DNA from: Picochlorum sp. 'celeri'
Taxonomy: Eukaryota; Chlorophyta; Trebouxiophyceae
NCBI GenBank assembly: GCA_010909725.1
Contig: JAACMV010000005.1
Coordinates: forward strand, 434,001-498,000
Direction of reading: 5' to 3'
Length of the DNA stretch: 64,000 bases
In this document: positions 39,207 to 49,592 of the stretch, piece after piece
How positions within the stretch are numbered: position 1 is the stretch's first letter
Layout: every line of letters begins with the position of its first letter
Made by a program: the position numbers and the translations under genes
The notes under the pieces: model-generated
What the model was told of the DNA's origin: nothing
Databases searched by the model: none
The model's input: only the letters and a program-made list of their open reading frames with translations

Positions 39207-40742
39207 ATGTCCATGGGACATGCTTCTACACGTAGACCAAGGTTGGTTTTACCATCCTCTGCCTCTGGGTTTGCTGGCGCACGCCAGAGTTTGTTGATGA
39301 AGAAGAGGGTTGTTTCTGAGAAGAACAAGACACAGCGTGTGTGTGCCTCCGCCGAGGTGGTTCGTAACGATAAGGGAGAGATTGTACAGAAAGGTTCTCC
39401 TCTTGTGATGCCAGAGGGTGGTAGGAATCAGACAAACAGTGTCCTTGCTGTCATCTTGGGAGGTGGAGCTGGAACGAGGTTGTACCCATTGACCAAGAAT
39501 AGGGCAAAGCCAGCTGTGCCTATTGGGGGGGCATACAGGTTGATTGATGTTCCAATGTCCAACTGTATCAACTCTGGTATGTCTAAGATTTATATTCTGA
39601 CTCAGTTCAATTCTACGTCGCTGAATAGGCATCTTGCCAAGACGTACAATTTTGGTGCTGGTGGCGTCAGGTTTGGTGGGGAAGGATTCGTCGAGGTTCT
39701 GGCTGCTACTCAGACTCCTACCGATAAGGAATGGTTCCAAGGTACAGCTGATGCTGTGCGTCAGTATTCTTGGTTGTTTGAGGATATTAAGAATAGGAGT
39801 GTGGAGGATATTGTCATCTTGTCGGGAGATCACTTGTATAGAATGGACTATATGAGGTTTGTGGACCACCATAGGGCGACCAATGCAGATGTCACCATTG
39901 GATGTCTTCCAATGGATGATGAACGAGCATCTGATTTCGAATTGATGAAGATTGATGACCAGGGAAGGATTATTGAGTTTGCTGAGAAGCCAAAGGGTGA
40001 TGCATTGAAGGCCATGGCTGTGGATACGACCGTGTTGGGATTGGATGACAAGGCAGCGGCATTGAATCCATATATTGCATCCATGGGTATTTATGTGTTC
40101 AAGAAGTCTGCCATGTTGGAGTTGTTGAGGCAGCATCCAGAGATGAATGATTTTGGTGGGGAAATCATCCCACTTGCAGCTGCTGATTACAATGTTCAGG
40201 CATTCTTGTTTAACGACTATTGGGAGGATATTGGAACCATCAAGTCTTTCTTCCATGCAAACTTGGCATTGACAGCAAATCCTCCAAAGTTTGAGTTCCA
40301 TAATCCAGAAGGACCAATTTACACATCACCACGTTTCTTGCCACCTGCCAAGGTGATTCAGTCTGAACTCACTGATGCTATTGTGAGTCATGGAGCCATG
40401 GTGAAGAACTCTAAAATTAAGCATTCTATTATTGGATTGAGGTCTCGTGTTGGAGTTGATACCACCATTGAGGACACAATGATTATGGGAGCCGATTATT
40501 ACGAGAGTGATGAGCAGCGCAAGTTGTTGGAGTCTCAGGGCAAGGTGCCAATTGGTATTGGTGCAGGAACGACATTGAAGAATGTTATTGTGGATAAGAA
40601 TGCTAGAATCGGAAAGAATTGCACCATTGTGAACAGAGAGAATGTGCAAGAGGCGTCCAAGGAAGAGGATGGGTACTATATTAGAGATGGCATTGTTGTC
40701 GTCCTGAGAAATGGTACTATTCCAGACAACACCATCATATAA
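39207..40742 (+). CDS. ADG1: ADP-glucose pyrophosphorylase small (catalytic) subunit
   Basis: 511 residues from the ATG at 39207 ([11 protein letters not shown]), which gives a typical plastid transit peptide of about 55 residues. The catalytic domain has [20 protein letters not shown], the substrate-binding [27 protein letters not shown] and [12 protein letters not shown], and the C-terminal beta-helix ends [16 protein letters not shown] and [11 protein letters not shown]. Sequence details ([30 protein letters not shown]) match plant small subunits rather than large subunits. The enzyme makes ADP-glucose from glucose-1-phosphate and ATP for starch. The frame is open further upstream, so an earlier start is possible. 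TGTAA at 40927. Confidence 0.96.
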   Translation: MSMGHASTRRPRLVLPSSASGFAGARQSLLMKKRVVSEKNKTQRVCASAEVVRNDKGEIVQKGSPLVMPEGGRNQTNSVLAVILGGGAGTRLYPLTKNRAKPAVPIGGAYRLIDVPMSNCINSGMSKIYILTQFNSTSLNRHLAKTYNFGAGGVRFGGEGFVEVLAATQTPTDKEWFQGTADAVRQYSWLFEDIKNRSVEDIVILSGDHLYRMDYMRFVDHHRATNADVTIGCLPMDDERASDFELMKIDDQGRIIEFAEKPKGDALKAMAVDTTVLGLDDKAAALNPYIASMGIYVFKKSAMLELLRQHPEMNDFGGEIIPLAAADYNVQAFLFNDYWEDIGTIKSFFHANLALTANPPKFEFHNPEGPIYTSPRFLPPAKVIQSELTDAIVSHGAMVKNSKIKHSIIGLRSRVGVDTTIEDTMIMGADYYESDEQRKLLESQGKVPIGIGAGTTLKNVIVDKNARIGKNCTIVNRENVQEASKEEDGYYIRDGIVVVLRNGTIPDNTII

Positions 40743-41012
40743 GTTTTCTCGCAGTTGTGTAGGACAGAATGCATGTGGTACATGGCAACCAGGTTTTCCC
40801 TCCATGACTGTGCACGTGTGCAGAGTCTACTCTTCCGGTTTTCACATCTGCCAAAAATGCATGCACAGTTTTTTGTTTCCAATCAGACGTCAAGTTCGTC
40901 TTTAGGCAATGAAAGAGCATTTATTTTGTAAGAATGTCAATCTATGCATATTGTTTACAGGCACGTCTTTGTATCCATTTGTCATCAATTCTGAACATGA
41001 ATTGTCACTGAG

Positions 41013-41403
41013 CTAAGGAGCCTTGGTTTTCAAAGCTAAAGCATGCAAGCCTTGATCAAATTCTTCCGACAGTAGATCGTACACCATGCGATGCTGTTGG
41101 ACTAAACTCTTGCCAGCGAATGCACTCGATTCTATGGACACGTTGAAATGTGTCTCGGCATTTGGGTCTTTACTTGGGTTTCCAGCGTGCCCAGCGTGTT
41201 TTGCCGAGTCGTTCCGTATCGTGAGGGCAGATGGCTTCAATGAGTTGTGAATTTTTCTGCAAAATACAAATATATCGTCATGTGTTGAGCATTTTGCCGA
41301 TTATTGTTCAGACAAGTACTTGCGTTTCAATTGATTGCTGAATGGGCCCAGGACTCATACTCGACTTTGCGGACGAAATTGCTCGAATTATGAGTCGATT
41401 CAT
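41013..41403 (-). CDS. BolA family protein
   Basis: Spliced: exons 41324-41403 and 41013-41256; 107 residues. The 67-bp intron 41257-41323 must use a GC-AG donor (GCAAGT) to join the frames as IETKIHNSLKPSAL; a GT donor 4 nt downstream gives the wrong frame. The BolA core is AGHAGNPSK, ETHFNVSIESSAFAGKSLVQ and QHRMVYDLL, including the C-terminal His ligand used with monothiol glutaredoxins for Fe-S clusters. The N-terminus (MNRLIIRAISSAKSSM) looks like a mitochondrial presequence. The formin gene upstream on the same strand ends 54 nt before the ATG. Confidence 0.88.
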
Positions 41404-41457
41404 CTCAAACAACAATTTTCAGATATTATGTATTACGTCAGTCAGTCATTTGATCAT

Positions 41458-44400
41458 TTACATCTTGAAACCCCACATTTGCATCCTTTCAGCTGCCAAG
41501 GCTGCATTCTCTTTTGAACTTTGCAGCGCATCATCCCGGCTTAAACGCAACCCTGTTGGTCCAAGGCTATCAATATCGCACTGTTCACCAGGCTCTTCAT
41601 TTTGTCCTTTTGGAAGCGACGCTTCCCAGTAGGCATCCGCATCTTCTTCCGGTATGATGTCTGGATTGGAGCAAGGGTGGACTTGGGGTGACAAGGCATG
41701 AGATGGGCCTGCCATGAAGACTGGTTTGGTGGTCTGCTTTTGCCAAGAGGATTTACTCTCACGCACTTCGCTATCCTTCCACTTTGGTGCTTCGTAATAT
41801 TTGTGCCCTGAGTTGGTGTTCTGGGTATGAGATTGTTGCCAGCCAATACTATCTTTGACCGATAGTTTAATAGACGAGTGTTTTGGCCCTGTCTTGTTAT
41901 CCAGACTCTGCTGCTGTACAGTGTCTCCCGTACTTTTAGCGCTGTTTGTATGTGATGCTGAGTTGGAGCGCATATTTGACTGAAGGGATCGAGCAATAGT
42001 CTGTGGCGATATTCCATGTGAGACTGTTTGTGAGACTGTTACTCCCATGCCCAAAGGTGCTGGAATAATTGGCTCTAGGAGCGCTTTCCTGTTCTCATTT
42101 CTCGCCATGTTTCTATATTTTTCATTTTCTTTTGCTCGAAGTTCCTTGGCGGCGTGATCATCGAAAATTTGCGTGTTTCCACCACGGACACCTCTGGCTA
42201 ATGGACCAGTGGGCGTATTTCCAGAATTGGCGATGATTGCTGACAAAATCTTGTCCAAGTCAAGGTTGTTTGTATCAATATGAAGTCCAGATTGTTTATC
42301 TGCTTCTAGAGATGAGAATTTCGGAAGGCTTTTTCTGATGACTTCACCCAATGCTTTGACTGCTCTTGTCTGCTCGGGTGTCAGAGACAGTGTCTCTGCT
42401 TGCTTCTTTAGGGACACAACACTCTTGCTTGCAACTATATTTTCCCTTTCTTGGGAATCAGACTTTGAAGATGACTCTTTTATTGGACTCGATGCAGCCG
42501 ATTGAGACTGTTCTCTGGCCTTTCGTACTCTATCTGCATTGGCCAAGAGTTGAGCTGCCAGCCCAACATCAATGACAGACGATATGTCTGCCTTGACAGC
42601 GCTTTCGTCCACCTTTTGTTCTGTATCTACAACTTCTACGGGCTCAGAGATGGCTGGAGCAGGCTCTGCTGTATCAGCATCCTCGTCTTCCTTCTGTGAT
42701 TCCTGTCCATCCATTTCATCTGCCTCTTTCTCACGTATTTCAGTGGCACCTTCTTCTTGACCAAGTGACTCTTCCTTTGATTCAATTTCTTTGTTTTCCT
42801 CATGTGAAGCTGATGTTTCTTCAATGGGGACTACATCGTCTTCTGGGGTGGCAATTTCCTCAATTGTGCATTTCTGCGATTGAGGAGAGCTCATTTCACA
42901 TATTTGATCGTCTTCCTCGGGTATGTCATCTTCTTTTTCTTCCTTTGGATTGACCTTTGAGCTTGGGATTGGCGAGCGTAGGTCGATACTATTGATCAAT
43001 GCCCTGGATGACTGCAAAAGTTTTCTCACTGGGGTGGACAATTCATCACCAGAAACAGGAGCATTGCTTTCCCCACTGCATTCGTCACTTTGTCTTTCTT
43101 TCTCCTCTTCTTCCACCTCTATGACATCATCGATCGGCGCTTTTTTCTTTTTACTTGACAATATGAGTTCCTCAACAGATATTCGCGATGTTGCCTGTAC
43201 ATGGTCCTTGCCAGCACTTGAGATGTGTGAAAGCTCTTGCTCATGCTTCTTCTTTGGCGTCAATTTTTCTTCCTGGCACTTGGATTTTGTGAGGAATCCT
43301 ACACGTACATTCTCTAGATGCGCATTGTTCAGCTCATCTGAAAAGTCGATGATGGCCAAGAAAAGATCTGGAGACTGTTGAACTGTAGAAGGGTCAATTC
43401 CGGCATCCAACATGCTACCAAAGAATTCAGCCTCCGTCTCCGCAACGATTGCTTCGGTAGAAGAGAATCTCTTGATTGCCGAGTCAATTTTCCTTTCAAC
43501 ACACGCATATCCTGGTTCGTCTCGCCGCCATGCTCCATCAGCTTCGTCCAAACCATCCCTCAACTGCTTCAGCTCAAACTTGATGTCAGACAGAGCAACC
43601 TGGCTGGCGGACGCACAAGATGGCATATCTTTGGCAATGTTGGGAACTTTGACGGATCCAGATGCTTCTGATATGCGAGCTGCGACAAAATGAATCATAG
43701 ATCCCTTGGGACTGTATGGCATACTCTTGAGTTTGCCCAACACATTGATGTCCAATGCTCTGGAACTCTTCCCCAATGCTTCACACTCGTTCAGTATGAT
43801 TTTGATAGCTAATTGCAGTTTTGCTGACTTTTGAATTTCTTGACATGCACGCGATATACCATTAGCCGCATCCTGGGCAACAATGCATCGCATATCCAAG
43901 TCTGCAAGGAAGCAGCACGCCTCTAATTTGCCGTGCACGTTTTCAATATTCAACAGTTCAAGCATAAACTCTTCAGCTTCATTTGATCCCCCAAAGTGAC
44001 CCACAGACTGCAGCTTTTGACGCTCCTCAAGAGTCGGAAGGCATGAAAGAATCTTGTCAACATGAGCCTCATCAAACGACTGCATAACACTCATGTCATT
44101 TCCTAGAGCTACATTCTTAATCATATCGGCCAACTCCATGCCAGTAACATCCAGTTCACTGAATATTTGGGTAATACTATTGACCCTGCTTTCATTCAGA
44201 ACAGGACGGTGCCGAGAAGCGACTCTTACACTGCTTGCAACCTACACCCAAAACATCACCGCATTAAGATACAGAGACATGCCTAACAACATACATGAGA
44301 ACCATACCTGTACTTCTCTTGTAGAATGATCAGGGTTCTTTGACTTCGTCATACTCAAACGCTCCCATACATTCCTAGGAGTACTATGATTGAGTCCTGT

Positions 44401-45327
44401 TGCTCTAGAGGCTGAAGCACGGCCTTGCTTCACTTTTGACACTGATGAAGCCACAGTCTCCTCGAGTTTCCCTTCGTTACTCACCCTAAATTCGACGGCT
44501 TCATCCATGTCAACATTCTCAGAGCTGAAGGACTCATCGTCACAAACACTTGGAGAATCCCCATGGGCTTGCTCCCCACTTATCAACAAGTATGAAACTG
44601 CATGGTATTTTTGGATTTTCACATCAGATATATGCCCCATGCAGCTGATCCGCAAAAACCTGTCGACAAGAACATCTTGTCCCAGATGAAACACGTGTTT
44701 CAGCTGCTTGAGGGACTTTTTCTGCAGTGAGACTTTTCCAAGGGCTTTAAACGCTGCAGTAGCTTTTGGAGCATGCTCAAATAGCAGCCCGGCAGGAACA
44801 CAATCTCCCTCGGCAAATGTAATACGGATAGTAACGTTATTAGAGCGCTTCCAGTTTAACTTGAGCGTACAAGAACTCTTCACAGAGGAGCTCTTGAAAG
44901 GACGAGTCTTCCACACACACCCACTTAAATTCTTTCGATTCTTTTCGCTCTCTTTAATCAATTCTTTGGCACCTTGGCCGCTCGCCGTCACCAAACCTTG
45001 AACAATAGATGGTTGTGCAGCCTTCTCCTTCTTCTCGCCCGCACCATGTCTCAACTTTTCATCCACAGACGACCGAAGTTGGTTCCGAAGAGCATTCAAT
45101 CTCTCATCATATGCCTCCAGCTGCTGTTGCAAATGATTCGTGGCAATATCCACACTCGTTGGTACATACTCTGTAGGAACTGACGCATGCTTCGAATACC
45201 CACCCCCAGAGTACAGAGTTGAAGAGACACCTGGAGTTCTACCCTTCCCAGCATCGCTACCATGCCTTGCCCCATTATTCGCTTTAGCCAAAGCTCTACG
45301 CTTTTCCAATGTCTCAGAATACTGCAT
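41458..45327 (-). CDS. formin-like protein with FH2 domain and no evident FH1
   Basis: Spliced: exons 44308-45327 and 41458-44241, intron 66 bp (GTATGG...TGTAG); 1267 residues. Residues 60-120 are predicted helical (LQQQLEAYDERLNALRNQL). A middle domain of unknown type (residues 140-230) is followed by an FH2-like domain from about residue 340: MELADMIKNVALGNDM, ILSCLPTLEERQKLQ, EAEEFMLELLNIENVHGKLE, IKIILNECEALGKSS. The remaining 700 residues are acidic, Ser/Glu-rich and disordered with coiled-coil stretches and a final conserved-looking tail. Formins nucleate and elongate actin filaments. There is no proline-rich FH1 before the FH2 and the lasso region is hard to see, so elongation activity is doubtful. 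Confidence 0.75.
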
Positions 45328-45883
45328 GATACTCTTCAGCGTAAACAGACTGTTGAAATAGCAGAAGAGACTCGATATCCACGTACCGATTTTCTCACAC
45401 CTGTCTGTGACAGACGAGAATACCCTGTATTCTCTTTATCCACAGATAAAACCATTTAATCAGTACTTAACAGTCAAATTATGAATTAGAAGGGCACTGC
45501 AGTGTCATATACCACTGGGCAAGTGCGTGACAATGCCCGTTCGTTGGTTGGTCGTTTGTTCGTCCTCACGCTCGGCGCCACGAGCCAACTTTCCTGTCTA
45601 AGTCAGATATAGATGAATACGGACTATTTTTTGTACTATCTTAGAGCATACGTGGGCAAAATCAACTTGTTTGTTTGTCATCGCATTCCCAACGGCAACG
45701 TGAAGGCGCCTTCTTAGTTGTCCAAAGTAGTTCGGGAATCGCATTTTGGGCGCCACCCTCGTAACCCTGAGAAGCCTCCTTCGAATCTGATCACGCTACG
45801 TGTTTGAATCCCCAGTCCTGTAAAACGAAAAGAACCATTCTTTACCAAATGTAAATGAATTTTACGTCACTTTTGAAGGAAAG
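45328..45883. other. divergent promoter region
   Basis: 556 bp between the formin-like gene (-) and the secreted hydrolase (+). No coding frame, RNA gene or repeat was recognised. Confidence 0.5.
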
Positions 45884-47819
45884 ATGGCCAAGTTGCGTAC
45901 AATTCTGCGATATTATGTCTTGACGACCCTTGTCCTCTCCTCGGGACTTGCCGTCGTTAGAGCAGCCAATGACTACGACGAGAATTCTGATGATGAGCCT
46001 ATTGGTGCGTGTTTGTAATTTGATAAATACCCATAGTGACCAAAATTATGGGTCGGCTTGTCCGGTTGGAATCTCTATATCGACTAATAATAGTATTGGA
46101 CAAACTTCATTTGCGGATAACTCGTCATCCAGGGCAAATCTGCTCTCGGGGACACCGCCAATCGCTCTATTTTCATCTTTTCTTTCATTTCGTGCCCGCC
46201 AGAATGGCCTCGTGGATGGGGCCATGCCATGCACCATCCTTCCCAGCATTGACCGCCTCCCATGGATGCTTGGTGCTGGGCCATGTGGTGGCCAACAGAT
46301 GGATCTAAGACCAAAAACTGGTGCCCTCCTGGTCAGTCTGAGCATCAAATAATGTGCCCGAAAACTGACCGGCGGGACACTTAAAGATCGACTCGTAATT
46401 TTGGTCACTACGGTACATGTATTCGTCGTGCCTGGACATCGTCTACCGTAGTGCCGTGAGTGGTGTTGTGTTTACCTCATCTTTGCTGCTATTGCAGTTG
46501 ATTCTGGCGATCGATCTCTGTTGTTGGATATCCCCGTGTTGCCAATTGACACTCCAGTAGCATTGCAACGGTTTGGTGACGATGTGTACAAATATGTCGG
46601 GTGTGCTGCCGGTATGTACCAGGATGTGACGGCATATGAAGAGAGTCTTGGCATGGATACCACTGCAAACTTTTTGGGACCTATACAGAGGTTTGAAGGG
46701 GATCGCATCTCGATCCAGTATTTTGACTTTGGAAATAAAGAATCTGGAAAGGCTATGATCTTGCTTCCTGGGCTCGGGTCTTTGATGAGATCCTGGAGCC
46801 CAATTTTGCTGCAAGGATTGGCTGTTCATAACAGGATGCTTATTATGGACTATCCGGGACAAGGGAGGCCACCATCAAAGACGGAAGGTCTGGGAAGTTT
46901 CTTGTATAATTCGTCTTCCAATCCTCTGCCTCAGTATTCTATTGATTTTATGGCCAACAGTGCCTATCAGCTGTTGGAGCATTTGGGATTAAATAATTCC
47001 AATACAGCAGTCTTGGGGCGCTCCATGGGATCCATTGTAGCACTGCAGATGGGTGTCTTGTACGGAGATAGCATTGGAAAAATTATCGCTGTGTCTAACG
47101 TTGTCTTGAATACAGATGAGAGATCAGCATACCTTTTGGAGAATGCCCAGTCGAATGTAGATCAAACCAAAGTTTATTATCCAATTGATTATCAAGAGGG
47201 AGGTTGTGCCATTGCACAGTGGCTATGCTATAAACTTGATGGACAACAAGTATACAGAGACCTGATGACCTGGGACGGAAACAGTAATACAACAGCATAC
47301 CAAAGAATTGCATTGGATCAGTTTATCAACAATGGTGGAATTGAAGGATTCAGAAAAATAAAAAACCCAGTCATGGGAATTCACGGAGAGCTTGACAACA
47401 CAGCTCCTGTAAGAAATTTGGTACGTTCTTTTTGCTCTGTTTGAACCACGGAAATGACATGTGATTTATGGCATGACATGGACACATCGCAGGTATATCT
47501 TGGAAACCTTGTGTCTGACTTTTACCGCTGGGTTGTGATGAGATGGGCTGGCCATGCTGTGACTGACGGATACATGACATTCCTTACAATCGAAATTCAA
47601 GGGTTCTTGGACGATATTGGAGATGAGTTTGAGATGGTTGGTAGATTCCCTGGATCCTGGTATATTGAAAATTATGGTGGAGCATGTGGAGACAGTCCTT
47701 GTCCACAAAATAATGGGCCAGATGCAGATGCAAGACAAGTTCCTGCCTATGTTCGCCCATCCTTCATCAAAACAGGTACATCTCTCAAGGATTTGGAGAA
47801 CATTCTCTCATCGAAATAG
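45884..47819 (+). CDS. secreted alpha/beta hydrolase
   Basis: Spliced: exons 45884-46004, 46498-47420 and 47493-47819; 456 residues. Exon 1 gives a signal peptide (LTTLVLSSGLAVVRA) and an acidic start. The hydrolase fold has ILLPGLGSLMRSWSP, the nucleophile elbow LGRSMGSIV, the acid-loop Asp in IHGELDNTAP and a late His in WAGHAVTD. A C-terminal region of about 80 residues with two Cys follows. The protein is probably lumenal or extracellular; the substrate is unknown. Intron 1 (493 bp, far longer than others here) contains a MITE-like insertion. Intron 2 is 72 bp. Confidence 0.85.
46034..46410. mobile_element. MITE-like element with 15-bp terminal inverted repeats
   Basis: Terminal inverted repeats TAGTGACCAAAATTA (46034-46048) and TAATTTTGGTCACTA (46396-46410) are perfect, and homology extends a few bases further inward. 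If the outer TA on each side is the target-site duplication, the element is 373 bp with 13-bp TIRs and fits Tc1/mariner-type insertion. It lies wholly inside intron 1 of the secreted hydrolase gene and explains that intron's length. An open frame crosses nearly the whole element on the minus strand, but it has no transposase-like motif. Confidence 0.75.
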
Positions 47820-48013
47820 TAATAATACTTGGAAGTCTCTTTTTTTATATTTGAAAAACCTCGCATCTAGATGAAGGATCTTTTTCATCAGTCTGAAGAA
47901 TTTGAATTGCTGTCCATCATCTTTTCAATCATTGTGTTTTACATTGCTATGCGACAACAGTATCATAATAATTATCATTTGCACTTTGTTAACGTAAGTA
48001 AGCACTGGTTGTA

Positions 48014-49276
48014 TTATTCATTTCGATAAAAGTATGGAGGGTGCCCATGTGTTGCCGAGACCAGAGGTAATGGCTTCATGGGTGGACCACGACTCTTTTG
48101 TGTCTTGCTGGTCAACACTTTGCCAGAAATGAAGGCCACAGGGCACGAATCAATCTCCGTTTGCAGACTCATCTCATACGTACCATTCTCATCAATTTTG
48201 AATGGTCTATACTCCAGCATCCAGTCTTGCCCCAGAATCCGATAAAAATGCAGTGGTTTTACCAGCATGGTGCTGCCATCATCTGTATTCCCTACTACAG
48301 TGCGTTTCACTTTGACCGCTATATTCTTCGCCTTTGCGTCTATTGTCATGTGATTCAAATTTTTAAAGACCATGGAATATGTAAACTGGATCAGACCTGG
48401 AGCTCGCGACTGAATACCATGGCGCTTCCTCACAGCATTGCCTTTTGGTGCTCTTCCAACCAAGTCTCCTGGGATGAACGCGTCTTGAAGAAGTCGAACA
48501 CTGTTCGCCATCTCATTTGTAGCACAAGGACTGCTGTCATCTTTACTTCGTTGAGAAAGATCGTCTTCATACTGATGCTCAAACTCGAACGAATCCTCCT
48601 CATGCAAAACCTGTGCAAACGTAAACTCTGAAGCAACCTGGTACTCCACCATACTACTCTCACTGATCGGCGTGACTCTAACCTTGGCAAAATTTCGTAG
48701 CAAATCACTATCTAAAGAATCAATATCAGGAGTCCTTTCATATTCGCTGGATTCATCCAAAGAAGCAATCAACCCTGTACACTGTGGCTCTTGAGATGGA
48801 GAGACATGATCATCAGAAAAGCCCAACATCTCCGGTGTAGAGCAACTCACCTCCCCCATAGGCGTCCACATATACTCCTCAACTCCTTTCTCTTCAAAAC
48901 CAGCCCTCCCATTGTACACTCGACAACGCGCACAGACATCACCCACACGCTCAAACAACCAATCAAGACACACCACTGGGATGCCCTTCTCCCAACATTT
49001 CATCACCTTGTCAGTCTTCAAAACAACCTCGGCATACTCTTGACACAATACCAGGTCTCTCTTTGTCAAAGGAATCAACAGATGAGTCGTCTTCGTCACA
49101 TCCAAATCTCCAGAATACGTAATTCCATGGATGCCACAGAGATTCTTCACATCCTCCCTGCTCGAGTGCAAAAACCCACTCGAGCATACCGTAACGTCAC
49201 AGTCACATGAATCGGAGCATTTTTTATCACGTTGTGAGCTCTGAACCAACTCTCGAAGGTGGACAATACCTTCCAT
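48014..49276 (-). CDS. BRCT-domain protein, otherwise unrecognised
   Basis: 420 residues from the ATG at 49276. The frame is open 24 codons further upstream but there is no ATG there and a TGA blocks it. A BRCT-like domain covers residues 30-115: VTVCSSGFLHSSREDVKNL, GITYSGDLDVTKTTHLLIPL, WEKGIPVVCLDWLFE with the conserved Trp. An acidic, Ser-rich middle segment follows, then a C-terminal domain of about 130 residues (QFTYSMVFKNLNHMTIDAKA onward) not recognised. BRCT domains bind phosphoproteins in DNA repair and checkpoint complexes. A 5-codon upstream ORF (49349-49366) precedes it. Confidence 0.7.
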   Translation of the reverse strand: MEGIVHLRELVQSSQRDKKCSDSCDCDVTVCSSGFLHSSREDVKNLCGIHGITYSGDLDVTKTTHLLIPLTKRDLVLCQEYAEVVLKTDKVMKCWEKGIPVVCLDWLFERVGDVCARCRVYNGRAGFEEKGVEEYMWTPMGEVSCSTPEMLGFSDDHVSPSQEPQCTGLIASLDESSEYERTPDIDSLDSDLLRNFAKVRVTPISESSMVEYQVASEFTFAQVLHEEDSFEFEHQYEDDLSQRSKDDSSPCATNEMANSVRLLQDAFIPGDLVGRAPKGNAVRKRHGIQSRAPGLIQFTYSMVFKNLNHMTIDAKAKNIAVKVKRTVVGNTDDGSTMLVKPLHFYRILGQDWMLEYRPFKIDENGTYEMSLQTEIDSCPVAFISGKVLTSKTQKSRGPPMKPLPLVSATHGHPPYFYRNE

Positions 49277-49592
49277 CGCGAGAGAAGGGTCGTCTGTTGG
49301 TTGCTCAGTACCCAACCACCTTGCTACCAGATTTCTCTCTATACCCAATCATTCGCAGATGGTCATCTAAATATAGTAGGTCTTACTACAAAGTTAATAC
49401 AATTACCGACATGCGTGGGGTATCTGCAATAAAAAGGCTCATGCCCAGGGATGTCGTCTTGAAAATACTCATCTTCCCATCCAAGAATCTATTTGACGGG
49501 ATATCAAGCCAAGGAACTTGGCCCCAGTAGTCTGGCCTCAAATTCATGCACATTTCAACCCACTGTAACCCAAAAAGTTGTCCTATACTGAA
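49277..49592. other. divergent promoter region
   Basis: 316 bp between the BRCT gene (-) and HisRS (+). It holds the short upstream ORF of the BRCT gene; nothing else was recognised. Confidence 0.5.

Noticed and set aside
46046..46408. 120-codon minus-strand ORF inside the MITE as a transposase
   Set aside because: Too short, no catalytic acidic triad or DNA-binding motif visible.
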